Positions 23,544 through 34,183 of a stretch of DNA of 64,000 nucleotides are shown one piece after another. Position 1 is the first letter of the stretch. Every line of letters begins with the position of its first letter. This DNA comes from Zymoseptoria tritici IPO323. Its lineage: Eukaryota; Ascomycota; Dothideomycetes; Mycosphaerellales; Mycosphaerellaceae. Location of the stretch: the NCBI RefSeq assembly GCF_000219625.1, contig NC_018218.1, positions 5,208,001-5,272,000 on the forward strand, in the 5' to 3' direction. The position numbers and the translations under genes were made by a program. The notes below the pieces were generated by a model that saw only the letters and a program-made list of their open reading frames with translations, did not search any database and was not told the origin of the DNA.

Positions 23544-24149
23544 GCAGGATAGTTGTTGTACACTCAAGCATGCTGGGCGTTCGATGACCATGTCGCCTTG
23601 TTCTTTGTACAGGTGATGCGTCTGGCCCAAGTCAGCTGGGTCCGGGTCCTACTTCATGCTTTGGCGAGACCTTTTCGCGGAGTATCGTCTGTGCGCCGAG
23701 GAAACAGGCAGTAGGGGGTACCTGTGTCAATAGCGGGATTGTTGGTTACAAGAAGAAGGAGGTGAGACAAGACAGGGACGTCTGCATAACCCCGCGCGGA
23801 ATCCCTGAGACCAACAGCTTAGTCAGCAATCGTCTTCCATTCGGTTCTTGTCTGCGAATCTGCTACGAGGCGTCAAGGTACATGCTCACCACCAAAACGA
23901 GCGCGTACTCCTTAAACATCGAGACGCAGACGATGTTGACAAGCAGACTGCAAGGCGCTGGATCGTGTCGCAGATAGCAAGACTAGCCGCCACGTCTCCA
24001 TCTCATCGTCCTATCGTTGCGCGAGGACCCTTGCTTGCTGTGCTACGTTGAAAATCACCAAGAACTACCGGAGAAAACGCGGTCCTGCGACACGATGCTT
24101 TTCGCTCTTCTGACCTTGCCCGACACTTTCAAGATCTACCGCACACGCG

Positions 24150-25178
24150 ATGGACTCCTTTAGCAGCATCCAACAGGACCAGGTCAGGAAATGGCTCACC
24201 GGATATTCTCGATACCATGAACGGACCCCTTGGACACACGAAACCCCCGAACATGGGCCGATCACCAAAGAGTCGCGAGATCCACGTCGTCGCTCCGCAA
24301 CTCTCGGCTTTGTTGGACTTGGTCTTGCCAACGTCCCAGCCTTTGCCTATCTCCAAGGGTTGAAGTTCGCTCGCACGCTTCAAGCACCCGACAAGTGGGC
24401 AGCTTGGTCTTCGGAAACCTTCCTCCGCCGACGTCTGGCATGGGTTGTCAAAGCTACTGGAGCGACGGACACTGCTGTCAAGGTGACCAGCGACTTACTG
24501 CAGGCGAGCGACAGGGCTGAATGGGCCTCAGTGCTTTCTTTCAGCGTGGACAGCCTCCCTCCTCTGAATCAATTCTGGACGACAATCGCCGTGAACTTTG
24601 TGCACTTTGATCTCAAGCATTTCTTGTCGAACATGGGCGCTCTCTACGTCGCTGCCACGACTTGCGTCGACATTCCCGGCATGACCGCATGGCATATCAG
24701 TGCGGTCACACTTGCCTCTGGCATCATGGCTACTGCGAGTATGCTGATTCAGTTCCGGCTGGTCAAGACCGGACTTGCCATTCTGGCCACTCGCAGAACG
24801 GGCATCGGAGCAAGCGGTGTCGTCTCTGCGTTCATGGCTGTTGCCGCAATCGCCGATCCTACCAAGCGAGTCGATATCATTCCCTTCTTGCCCGGCGTTG
24901 TCACAATGCCCAACTGGTTTGTAGCTGGATCTTCGTTCCTTGGGGATATCTACGGTCTGCTGGTAGCTTTGAACGTGCTTCGTGCGCCAGCTTCCTTCCC
25001 AACGAATATTGGCCATGCAGCGCACCTTGGGGGCACTGCAGTCGGTGTGCTCTACTACCTGTTTGTCTTGAGACCGCTTCCAGCCCGAACGTCTGTGGGA
25101 GTGCAGACATCGGCCGAAGATGAAACTGGAGATCAAGAGGGAAGCATGGTGCTTCTTCAGATGACTACCACGCAGTGA
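24150..25178 (+). CDS. Rhomboid family intramembrane serine protease
   Basis: A 342-residue, single-exon protein. It shows the rhomboid signature in order: NFVHFDLKHFLSNM (about 149-162, the H..H...N of the second core helix), GASG with the candidate nucleophile at about Ser222, and GHAAHLGG with His292 as the expected partner. Several hydrophobic segments surround these motifs. Rhomboids cleave membrane proteins inside the bilayer; mitochondrial (Pcp1/PARL) and secretory types both exist. The basic N-terminus and 342-residue length would allow mitochondrial targeting, but I do not see decisive evidence. The next gene ends convergently at 25462. Confidence 0.85.
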   Translation: MDSFSSIQQDQVRKWLTGYSRYHERTPWTHETPEHGPITKESRDPRRRSATLGFVGLGLANVPAFAYLQGLKFARTLQAPDKWAAWSSETFLRRRLAWVVKATGATDTAVKVTSDLLQASDRAEWASVLSFSVDSLPPLNQFWTTIAVNFVHFDLKHFLSNMGALYVAATTCVDIPGMTAWHISAVTLASGIMATASMLIQFRLVKTGLAILATRRTGIGASGVVSAFMAVAAIADPTKRVDIIPFLPGVVTMPNWFVAGSSFLGDIYGLLVALNVLRAPASFPTNIGHAAHLGGTAVGVLYYLFVLRPLPARTSVGVQTSAEDETGDQEGSMVLLQMTTTQ

Positions 25179-25461
25179 ATGTCGACTTTCTTGCATGCGA
25201 CAGGTTCCGCGCTTCTCGGTCCAGGCTGGTACTGACGAAGAAGGCACATGGAGCGTCACGTATCCACACAATCAGTCACCTCGGGACGCGGAATCGACAA
25301 CGAAGTGTCTGAGTAGCTGATTGTAAGCCAAAGATTGTATCGGGATTCCCCAATCGGCTGCCAGACGGTTGGTATGTAGGCGAATTGTATGAATTATGCC
25401 ATTACGTCGCTTACGAGAAACTTTCGCTTGTACCATCATGCAGTCGCTCTCGCATACAATC

Positions 25462-26408
25462 CTACTTCGATGCTGGAGCTGTGATTTTGTCGACACCACG
25501 GTCTTTATGCAAGATACGTTCCTACAACACAGAATGAATGGGTCAGGATATCGGGGATTGACGCAGCGGGATGGGTTTCGACTCACAAATAGCTTGCTCG
25601 GCACGAACCGAAGAGCATTCTTCGCAGCACCCGCCTGCCCTCCTCTCCACGTCTGACCGGACATGCCGCTCAGGACATCATCAACCAGACTCTTCGCCAC
25701 AGTTTCGGTCGGCTCTTCCTTGGCCTGCTTTTTGCCCTCCATCTGATCAACAATGAATCGCTCCACAGATTTGTAGTAGGAGCCTTCTGGCAACTTGTAC
25801 GAATCTCCCTGCTGCCAGATCTGACTTTGGACCTCGCCCACCATGGCAGTGACGACACGCAGTCCGAGCGGCTCCACTTCGATTCTCAAAGTCTCGGACA
25901 AGAAGGTCGCGGCGGCTTTTGAGGCGTTGTAACCGCCTTGCCACGCCAGCTTCAGTGCGCCGGCCACGGAGCAGATGTTGAGGATGCAGCCTTTTCGGTC
26001 CATCAGGAGAGGTGCGAACGCCTGCGTGACCGCCAACAAACCCCAGACGTTGACGTCGAACATTTTCTTTGACTCTTCGATGTTCATGTCGAGGATGGGA
26101 CCTCCGCCTGCGATGCCTCCAGCATTGTTGACCAAAACGTCCAGTCCATCGATTCCATTGGTCTTCAATTGAGCCTTGCACTTCTCAATCGACTCCTTGC
26201 TGGTAACATCGAGTGGCAGCACTTCTATCCATCCTTCCGAGCTGCCGTTTGCCGGTTTCGAACTGCTGAGCGATGCTGCTTTGGAGGGTGTCCGGACAGT
26301 CGCTAGGACGTGGAAACCTCGACGCCGGAACTCTTCGCAAAGTGCAGCGCCGATGCCGCCGGGTGTGCAGCCTGTGACGAGCACGGTCTTGGTACGAGAT
26401 TGAGCCAT
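25462..26408 (-). CDS. Short-chain dehydrogenase, AYR1-like
   Basis: Minus strand, exons 26408-25587 and 25521-25462 with a 65 bp intron (GTGAGT..TTGTAG), 293 residues. Starts MAQSRTKTVLVTG. NAD(P)-binding motif TGCTPGGIG, NNAGG, and catalytic YNASK with an upstream Ser in ICSVAGAL. The C-terminus after splicing is ERILHKDRGVDKITAPASK; without splicing the frame runs on into unlikely sequence to 25272. Length and motifs fit the yeast AYR1 group (NADPH-dependent 1-acyl-dihydroxyacetone-phosphate reductase, a lipid-droplet/ER enzyme of phosphatidate synthesis). Other SDRs of this subgroup cannot be excluded. Confidence 0.8.
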
Positions 26409-26739
26409 TGTGAGGAGTACGGCTGAGTGGAGGAGGACGCAGTGGGAAGATGGAAGGGAATGGTTGCCTCGCCACGGGTCGCGCCAAGTGCAATGATCTG
26501 AAGCCGATGACCTCGGCTCCCTATGACCGACGCATAAGGTTTTGCACTTTCCTATTTCGGTCACACTGAGGAGGCGGGACTTGAAAGGCTAAAGCTTGTT
26601 TGCTTGGGTGTGTTCAGTACGGCTCCATTACGAGGAATCTCCTCTCCATGTACGCCAGGCGCAGATCCCGTGGCTATCTCCTGACGGCCAGCACTGCCTT
26701 CTCTCGAATCTCTACCACTGTCCGCAACGCCGCCACGGC

Positions 26740-27110
26740 CACAACCAAGCCAAGACCGTCTTCACGACTGTGATCGTGCCCGCCTCTACCACTCTGACCA
26801 TCATTCCAGCCAGAGTGACAGAGCTGGCTACCGTCACCGGCCACGCTAAGACGCTCATCACTACCCTGCAAGAGATCACCTCGACCAGCACCAGCACACA
26901 GACCGTCAACGTTCCAGCGGCTACCTTCGTGGCCCAGTGCGCGTCAAAGAACCTCGTCGCTTCCGCTGTTGGACAGAAGATCGGCACCATCTCCTTCAAC
27001 CCGGCCTTCACGCTCCAACCCCTCTACGTGACCGAGCATCCGGTCTACGGTCGTGGCTACTCACGCTGCAGTACGCCTGCAACTCCTCGTCCTTCGATCG
27101 ATACCCCGTG
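26740..27110 (+). pseudogene. Decayed Thr/Ser-rich cell-surface protein fragment
   Basis: A plus-strand frame reads FTTVIVPASTTLTIIPARVTE, TTLQEITSTSTSTQTVNVP and ATFVAQCASKNLVASAVGQ. Fungal wall and secreted proteins often have such TVTVPASTT repeats before a Cys-containing domain starting with a Cys-x-x-x-Asn-Leu pattern. The N-terminal secretory part is not in the same frame and the cysteine domain stops after one cysteine, so it looks like a broken relic. The enclosing open frame is 26596-27111. No intron was found that repairs it. Confidence 0.4.
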
Positions 27111-27359
27111 ACATTCTCTGAAGATTTCATTGCGCCAACGACATACATTGTTCATTGTCCGGGGAGTAAACGTTGTCGTGGCGCGGTTCTTGAGCTCGAT
27201 CTCCTCGATTAATGGTAGGAGGAATGTCCTTGTTGGCCCGCCGACCTTATCCCTTGGACAACTGTCGATCACGACAATCGTCGCATTCAAACTTGAATTT
27301 CACTTCCACTTTCAAGCCATTAGCCAGCAGTAATGTCGGTGAAGCCCTGGACCGATACA

Positions 27360-27686
27360 TCACAACTCCACCTTTCCACTGAAAGCCTCCCGGCACTCCT
27401 CGCGCTTGCAGAACGGCACGCAACGATAGTTCCATGTGTCTACACTGACCACCTTGGCTTCACAGGCCTGGCCCTTGTCCTTGCATTTCTGCTGGCAGTC
27501 ATCCTCCACGGCTGTGAGCTCGCTTTGGCTCATTTTTCCAACTCCGTAGACGGCCCAGTTGACGCAAATGTTGTCCTTCTTGAGAGCGCAGATGACGCGC
27601 GGCTTCCTGGTCTGTTGCTTGCCGAGGGTAGTGATAATGAAGAAGGCAAGAATGAAAATACGCGCGCTTGCTGCGAGCACGAGCAT
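27360..27686 (-). CDS. Cysteine-rich secreted protein 1 (tandem paralogue)
   Basis: A 108-residue single-exon protein. The N-terminal hydrophobic segment (LVLAASARIFILAFFIITTL) looks like a signal peptide. The mature part has cysteines arranged ICALKKDNICVNWAV, then DDCQQKCKDKGQACEAK, then YRCVPFCKREEC. It aligns along its length with the neighbour at 27862-28233 (NICVNWAVYG versus HCVSWAVQG; QKCKDKGQACE versus FACEATGKTCE). The two are on the same strand 176 bp apart, so they arose by tandem duplication. No known family recognised; candidate apoplastic effector. Confidence 0.6.
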   Translation of the reverse strand: MLVLAASARIFILAFFIITTLGKQQTRKPRVICALKKDNICVNWAVYGVGKMSQSELTAVEDDCQQKCKDKGQACEAKVVSVDTWNYRCVPFCKREECREAFSGKVEL

Positions 27687-27861
27687 GATGATCCGGACTG
27701 ATCGATATCAGTGGTCTGAGGAAGATGTCTTCGACGACAAAACTTGCGTCAATTTTCTATCGGGATTATTCGGTGAACGAGCTCGGATTTGTCTTGATGT
27801 GGCCCAGTATGCGAGTGGTGGCAATGTCGTTTGGTATGTTGAGGGAGGGATTTGCTGGCAG

Positions 27862-28233
27862 TCAAAATTTCACGACCTTCCCACTCGATCCGCCCGATCG
27901 CAACTCTAGTTTCTTCTCGCTTTTCTTGCCGTTCACCATCTTCTCATGGCTAGCGTCGCAATAGTAATGGAGTGAGTCCTCGTCCTTCACCGATACTTCA
28001 CAGGTCTTGCCTGTAGCTTCGCAGGCGAATTCGCACAGGTCAGACACCGCCAAGATCTTGTCTTCAGCCATGTTCGAGAAACCTTGGACGGCCCAGGACA
28101 CGCAATGATCGCCCTTCTGTGGAAGACAGGTCACATTCAGTGCGACTGTCCGAGATTTGGCCAAAGCGGTCATGGCAAGTGAGAAGAGGACGACGTTCGA
28201 AGCGCGCGGGTTCTTGAGATTTTGAAGCATCAT
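27862..28233 (-). CDS. Cysteine-rich secreted protein 2 (tandem paralogue)
   Basis: A 123-residue single-exon protein. Hydrophobic NVVLFSLAMTALA follows a short basic N-terminus, then VTCLPQKGDHCVSWAV, SDLCEFACEATGKTCEVS and LHYYCDAS, and a Lys/Gly/Ser-rich tail. The first six cysteines match those of its neighbour at 27360-27686; the neighbour has two more at its end where this protein has a basic tail. Start could be Met1 or Met2. No family recognised. Confidence 0.6.
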   Translation of the reverse strand: MMLQNLKNPRASNVVLFSLAMTALAKSRTVALNVTCLPQKGDHCVSWAVQGFSNMAEDKILAVSDLCEFACEATGKTCEVSVKDEDSLHYYCDASHEKMVNGKKSEKKLELRSGGSSGKVVKF

Positions 28234-29832
28234 AATCTCTGTATGCTTGGAGTCAGCTTGCGTTGAGATTGGAGCACTGAAAACTTGATCGCCTTACACG
28301 ATCTTTGATTGACATGACTGCAGGTGTATGCGGCCCACTTTGCCTCTCAAGTCCTCGATAATGCCTGCTCCTTAGCTGGACGGAGAATTCAAGAGGACCC
28401 ACAGCTTGTGTACAGCAGAAGATCGAAAATCTCGTGCGATGCTCCTGATGCCCTGCCCAGGTCTATGCATCAAGTTTCGAGATTCGCTGGGACGAAGACT
28501 CCCGTCCTTAGCGTGGTAGCACTCGATTCCTGCGTGGATCAGGATCGCCTAGTCTTGTCTCGTGGAAATGTCTTCAGTGCTCAGGTGGAAAACCGAGGCT
28601 GGGCTTGAGTTTCGCTGCTTCCGAGCTTGTCCGAGACAAAGAACAGCGAGATGAGGGGTATCCCAAGACCGCTCGGATCTTTCATGTTATTCTTGGGCAC
28701 ACCAGCATTGGTTTGGATTGACGCTGCCTTGAAGCGTGGGATACAGAAAGCCTCGCCCTCGCTTGTTGGTTTTCAAGGAGACGTCGTGGGAGTGCTCATG
28801 ATTCGGCGCCTCACTGACCTATCTTTAGACAATGCCAACAGCTCCAGGAAACCTTGACTTGACCCCATACCCCCACAAGGTGACGATCGTGAGCTGGCGG
28901 CCAGCATCAAGGATCTACTGAATCCGTATCGCGATACGGCAATCCGGGATCGCTCATGGTATGGCGAAGATTCTCGACGGCACTGAAAGGCCTCGCAGAT
29001 GGTAATGGCGAAGCGATTGATTTCAACGAAGATCACGAATGACCGGATATGAGGCTAACTTCGTCGCGAGCATGTCGTTGATGTCCGCATTGCGGTGACT
29101 TGGAGGCAGTGCCTCGAAGGATCGATGTCTCTTGCGTTGGTGCTCGATACTGTGAGGCACAGCAACTCAGGAAGGTCAATCCCAGGGGTAGGGACACGAT
29201 GGACATGTTCGGCGTCTATATCTGTATGCTTTGAGTATGATTCTGTGCATCTCGCGATACGTGGAGCTGGCTGACTGGTCTCCAGGCAAAGGCGAGGAAG
29301 TCCGACTTTGCTTCATCTGCATTGCGTTGGTGACAAGGAAGCGACAAGATGCAGCAATGTGGCTGCGGCGACGCTTGAAGGACAACTCCAGAGACACCGT
29401 GTCTGTTGTCTGTATATACTTCAGCCAGAAGCATCAGTCGGTCCCTCAAGACAATCAGCTCTCCGGTTAGTTACAACGTAGCTCTTCACGGGACAAGAGT
29501 GGACAGCCAACCGACAAACTCACCAAACTCACCAAACGGCCTCGTGGGGCCTGACCGTCGCCAGATGGCGACATGCAATCCCATCCGACGACTGCCGACC
29601 ATTCCGCTTATCGTAGTGATTTCCACGAGGAGACCGAAAAGCCAATCAGCAGATTCGCTGTGACGAATGACCTCGCACGCCGTTGTGCAAATGCAATTGC
29701 TTGGTTTATTCGGCGAAGACCTCGCACGGCTCGTCCAGCAGCGAATCGAATCTCCGTGACCACATTCCTCAACGATGCCAAAGAAGAGATTTATCCTGTA
29801 TTCCTGTATTCCTCTGGCGTTCTCATCCATGT
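28234..29832. other. Intergenic, no recognised gene
   Basis: About 1.6 kb with only short overlapping open frames (for example plus 28627-28857 and minus 29486-29860). None gives a recognisable domain or a convincing spliced model. Base composition is like the genic regions and there is no RIP signature. Confidence 0.5.
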
Positions 29833-30481
29833 CTACTCGCCAGCTCTCCGTCTTCTCCACTCGTCGACTGCCTTTTCCGCCTGATCAACTCCTCCATTCT
29901 CACACCGCTCACCCACGATTCTCCAAGTCCTGTCGCGGATGATACTCTCCACCATCCGCTCATTCCTGATCAAAGTCGCGAGTGCTTCCGTCCTCAGACT
30001 CCTCGCAAAGTACCTCCCACTGTATGGATCTAATCTTTCATCGACCAGTCTCTCTCGCGCAAGCGCATCCTCCGTCTCTCGCAGTACATGGTCCGGATCT
30101 TCTGGGTCCGGTGAAGTGGCGACGCCGGCGCAGTAGTTCAAGACATCACTTCTGCTTTGCCAGGACGGGAACAGAACTTTCTCTTTGAATTGATCGCATG
30201 ATGTGGATGGCAGTGGTCGTCGGCCAATTGGTCGAGGCTGTCGTTCAGTGGTCGACGACGGATCGAAAGGTCGTGCGCCGGGTGTGTTTAGAGCGTTCAG
30301 GTTCTGTGAGATGGTGTCGTCTACGCTGGCTCGGGAAGTGCGGAGGAAGTCTGGAGGAGCACTTCGGTATAAGCGTGAGCGTGAGTGAGTTGTCCGTGCT
30401 GATGATGGACTTACCTCGTAATGCAGTCTGATTGAAGCAGAACTGCGGCGTCAACCGTGGTTGTTCTGGCGTGCGAGACAT
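29833..30481 (-). CDS. CID2: Caffeine-induced death protein 2 family (Cid2)
   Basis: Minus strand, exons 30481-30415 and 30350-29833, with a 64 bp intron (GTAAGT..TCCAG), 194 residues. Begins MSRTPEQPRLTPQFCFN, continues DFLRTSRASVDDTISQNLN, FKEKVLFPSWQSRSDVLNYC, then DERLDPYSGRYFARS, and RTEALATLIRNERMVESIIR near the C-terminus. This matches the conserved Cid2 family of fission yeast and filamentous fungi; its biochemical role is not established. It is divergent from DNA ligase I with a shared 409 bp upstream region. Confidence 0.85.
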
Positions 30482-30890
30482 TGTGAGACGGACGGTCGGT
30501 TGTTGAGGCGGCGACGACGAGGGAGAGGAAGGGGAGGAATCCGAGACCGCTTTCCAGAATATCGAAGCCAGTGTGATGGTGTTGTGTTGTTGAAGATGTT
30601 GATTGAAGTGAGGTCCCTTGATAGAGCTCTGGCTTCGTTGCATGACGTGGGGGATTTCCCCGGCTAAAGTGCCCGAAGACAACGCGTCTCACGCGTCTCT
30701 GCCTGGAGGGGAGTTGCCTTGAGCTGCCTTCACTTTTGCACATTTGTCGCAAGGAATGAAATGGTCGAGACTTCCACTGTCGCTCTCACTCCTTCGCACA
30801 AGACGAGTCCCTTCGACTCATCTCCATAAAGCGACAAACACAATCCACTCCTTGAGCCTCGATCGCCCCCTCCCCCAAAGACTGCACAAG
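30482..30890. promoter_or_regulatory. Divergent promoter CID2/LIG1 with two MCB boxes
   Basis: Two ACGCGT hexamers at 30682-30687 and 30691-30696 lie about 200 bp upstream of the DNA ligase start, nine bases apart. ACGCGT is the MluI cell-cycle box bound by MBF in yeasts, which drives G1/S genes including CDC9 (DNA ligase I). The match to the expected regulation of the adjacent gene makes this credible; CID2 could be co-regulated. Confidence 0.6.
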
Positions 30891-33633
30891 ATGCCACCAA
30901 AGCAAGCGACTCTCGGGTACGTGAAGACTCAGCAAACTCTTGGGTGCGCATATCAGGCACTCATGTCGTGTTGAGAGCATGCATTGTCCTAATACGAGTA
31001 TCAGGAGCTTCTTCGGCAATCCAGGCGGGTCCAAGGCAACACCACAGCAGGCGAAGCTATCGTTCTCATCAAAACTGGACAAGAAGTCTGCCAAGCAGAA
31101 GGATGAGACGAGCAACGGAGATACCAAAGAGGAGGATGTCAAGGTGGAAGATAACGAGACAATCAAGGCAGAGGACCAGGACGACAATGCGAGCATCAAA
31201 GAGCAGCGGACACCTTCATCATCCCTGAAGAAGCGGCGTGCTTCTGAAGACAGCAAAGAGAACGTTTTAGATGAAGACGATGACGAGCCACCAAGTAAGA
31301 AGCAGCGACAGCAGCCGACCAATGGTGCCAGCAAGAAAGGCATGGCGAAGAAGGTGACAACGAAGAGCACCGAGCCAGCCAAGGCAGAGAGCGAGAACGA
31401 AGACGAGGAGCCGGTCAAGAAAGAGCAGAAGTCCACCTCCAATGGCAAGTCAAAGGCAATGATCAAGCAGGAGGATGCCGATGAGAATGACTCCGAAACC
31501 GAATCTGCTGAAGAAGCATCAGCATCCGAGGAGGAAGAGGAAGACGTCAAGCCAGAAGTGGCGGCCAAGGTTCGTGCAAAGGTGCAGAGCACGCTCAAAG
31601 CCTCCGGCAAGGACCCATACCCCGATTGGAAAGCTGGCGATCCTGTCCCATACGCAGCGCTCTGCACGACTTTCTCCAAGATTGAGATGACCACGAAGCG
31701 ACTGGAAATCCTCGCACACTGCTCGCTATTCCTCCGCCAAGTGCTGCGATTGACACCAAATGACCTCCTTCCGACGGTGCTTCTGATGATCGGCAAGCTG
31801 GCGGCCGATTATGCTGGGGTCGAACTGGGCATTGGTGAGTCTCTCATCATGAAGGCGATCGGAGAGACGACCGGACGCAGTCTTGCCATCATTAAAGAGG
31901 ACCAGAGAAAGATTGGAGATCTCGGCTTGGTGGCAGCAAAGAGTCGTGGCAATCAACCGACCATGTTCAAGCCGAAACCACTCACCATCCGCGGCGTGCA
32001 CGAAGGTCTTCTGAAGATTGCCGTTGTTGAAGGATCTGGCTCTCAAGGCCGCAAAGTCGATGCCATCAAGAAGCTACTCGCATCTGCCGATGTCAATATC
32101 CCAAAAGGCCAATCCATCGACATCACGGAGAACAAAGGAGGCCCGAGCGAGTCGAAATTCATCATCCGTGCTCTAGAGGGCAAGATGAGACTCGGATTGG
32201 CCGACAAGAATTTGCAGGTCGCCCTCGCCCATGCAATGGTCGCTCATTCCGTAGCACAAGACGGCAAAAAGGTGCCTTCAGAGGAGGAGCTGAAGAAGGG
32301 CGAGGAGACGTTCAAATCAGTCTACAGCGAGCTGCCATCGTACGAACTGATCGTACCGGCACTCCTAGAGAACGGTATCTGGAAGCTACGAGGCTCACTC
32401 CGACTTCGCCCTGGTGTGCCGCTCAAGCCCATGCTGGCGAAGCCGACAAAGTCCTTGGGAGAAGTGCTCGATCGCTTCGAAGGCAAAGACTTCACTTGCG
32501 AGTACAAGTATGATGGCGAGCGAGCACAGATCCACTTCGTCTCCCACGATTCCGATCTCGACTTTGCAACGACCGTAGCACCCACAGCTGGCAAATCCGA
32601 CCGTGGCGTCTCCAACATCTTCTCCCGCAACAGTGAAGACCTGAGCAAGAAGTACCCTGACATCCTCAGCAAGCTTCCGACCTGGGTCAAGCATGGTACT
32701 ACCAGCTTCGTCCTCGATTGCGAGACTGTGGCGTGGGATGTGGAGAAGAAGCACGTCCTCCCGTTTCAACAACTCATGACCCGCAAGAAGAAGGACGTCA
32801 AAGCGGAAGATGTCAAAGTCAAAGTGTGCGTCTTTGCCTTTGATATCCTCTACCTCAACGGCTCAGCTCTGGTCAACAAGTCCTTTCGCGAACGCCGCGA
32901 GCTGATGTATTCGGCTTTCTCCGAAGTCGAGGGCGAGTTTTCCTTTGCCAAATTTGGCAACTCGCGCGAGATCGAAGAGATTCAAGTCCTGCTCGACGAG
33001 TCGATCAAAGCGTCCTGCGAAGGTCTCATGGTGAAGATGCTCGACGGTCCAGAGTCCTACTACGAACCATCTCGTCGCTCTCAGAACTGGCTGAAAGTCA
33101 AGAAAGACTACCTCGCCGGCGCCGGTGACTCCCTCGACCTCGTCGTGCTGGGTGCCTACTTTGGCAAAGGCAAGCGAACGAATTGGTATGGTGCCTTCAC
33201 CCTTGCGTGCTACAACACCAGCAAGGAACAATACGAAACAGTGTGCAACATCGGCACGGGATTCTCGGAAGCCATTCTGGCGGAACTGTACGACCTCCTC
33301 TCCCCTCTTGCCATCGACCGTCCGAAGCCCTTCTACGCCCACTCCGCGGGCAAGAACGATCAGCCGGATGTATGGTTCGAGCCAAAGTTCGTGTGGGAGG
33401 TCAAGACGGCGGATCTCACGCTGAGTCCGAGGTATCGCGCGGCGGCGGAGGAGTTTGGAGGAGATGGAGTGCACAAGGGTGTGAGTCTGAGATTCCCGAG
33501 GTTTATTAGGGTGAGGGAGGACAAGAAGCCCGATGATGCGACCAGCAGTCGTCAGGTGGCGGAGATGTATCGTCGACAGGAGAGCGTGGGCAAGGCGAGC
33601 AAGGGCGGGGTGGACGATGATTTCGAGTACTGA
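30891..33633 (+). CDS. CDC9: DNA ligase I, ATP-dependent
   Basis: Exons 30891-30916 and 31005-33633 around an 88 bp intron (GTACGT..TATCAG), 884 residues. The spliced N-terminus MPPKQATLGSFFG contains a PCNA-interacting box (QxxLxxFF) built across the junction. A long Lys/Glu-rich disordered linker follows to about residue 200, then the DNA-binding domain, adenylation domain with EYKYDGER (catalytic Lys at about 510), nucleotidyltransferase motifs such as DCETVAWD and EGLMVKML, and the OB-fold. The C-terminus ends DDDFEY. It joins Okazaki fragments and seals repair nicks in the nucleus. The upstream start at 30940 in the raw frame lies in the intron and is rejected. Confidence 0.95.
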
Positions 33634-33716
33634 GCGTGATGTGGGAAGATGCGAAGAACGAGGGAAACGGCACTGTAAATGATACCAGCGAAGCATGACA
33701 TGGCGTAGCGATACTC

Positions 33717-33818
33717 GAATTGAGCGGCGTTGTATGTCCACCTATCGTCGTCTATCCTATACACCACGACCATCGAAGATCAGAATTGAGCGGCGTTCTA
33801 TGTTCATCTCTCGTCTAT
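33717..33818. repeat. Imperfect direct repeat 3' of DNA ligase
   Basis: GAATTGAGCGGCGTT(G/C)TATGT begins at 33717 and again at 33783, with similarity continuing through ATCTCTCGTCTAT-like sequence. A local 66-bp duplication; no function seen. Confidence 0.6.
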
Positions 33819-33846
33819 TATAACATTCAACCACCTCCCGCTGCTC

Positions 33847-34002
33847 TCACTCCTCTCTCGGCACCCCAATCATCGCCAACCCCTTCCCAACCCCAACCTC
33901 CTTCCAAACCTCCATATCCGCCCGCGTCGTACACGGCAAGACCCCAATAACACCCATCGAATTCGCTCCCACCTCCTTACTAATTCCCTACTTCTGTCTC
34001 GG
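33847..34002 (-). pseudogene. 3' end of the interrupted ATP adenylyltransferase gene
   Basis: On the minus strand, continuing the codon broken by the copia insertion, the frame reads VVPR at the junction (with the other half), then QK, a TAG at 33990-33988, GISKEVGANSMGVIGVL, and ends KGLAMIGVPREE at a TGA at 33849-33847. ATP adenylyltransferases end in a very similar manner (NSLG..G and GVP.EE). The TAG lies only 8-10 bp past the element's target repeat and can be explained by one C-to-T change in CAG. The 5' half is at 40364-41149. Confidence 0.8.
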
Positions 34003-34173
34003 TGTTGTGATTAGACTTAAGCTGAGTAGAAGAAGACCTCTAATTAGCAGGTATATATTATTATGCAGAGAGAATCTTAAGTGTAAGATTCTTACTTTAG
34101 CTATTTGTGTGTAGGAATGCCTTAGCACTAGTTACGTGCACTTTACTAATAGTTAGTCTAATAATCTATAATA
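34003..34173 (-). repeat. 3' LTR of the copia element
   Basis: 171 bp. Differs from the LTR at 40188-40358 only by transitions, for example CTAATAATCTATAATA here where the other copy reads CTGATGATCCACAACA. The 40188-40358 copy preserves the inverted CACAACA terminus. Confidence 0.95.
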
Positions 34174-34183
34174 CTCCCCTATT
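34174..34183 (-). other. Polypurine tract of the copia element
   Basis: Minus strand reads AATAGGGGAG directly before the 3' LTR, the expected position for plus-strand priming. Confidence 0.55.

Larger units (their letters stand above)
22723..24149. other. Intergenic, repeat-rich, no recognised gene
   Basis: Contains two large inverted repeats (23155-23299 and 23396-23543) and diverged direct repeats: TGCTCGGGAT(T/C)ATCAAC near 23,010 and 23,110, and TACACTCAAGCATGC near 23,054 and 23,560. The open frames here translate these repeats and are probably not genes. Confidence 0.5.

Noticed and set aside
30786..31796. 336-codon open frame antisense to DNA ligase I
   Set aside because: Ser/Ala-rich shadow of the Lys/Glu-rich ligase linker; the ligase frame is clearly the gene.
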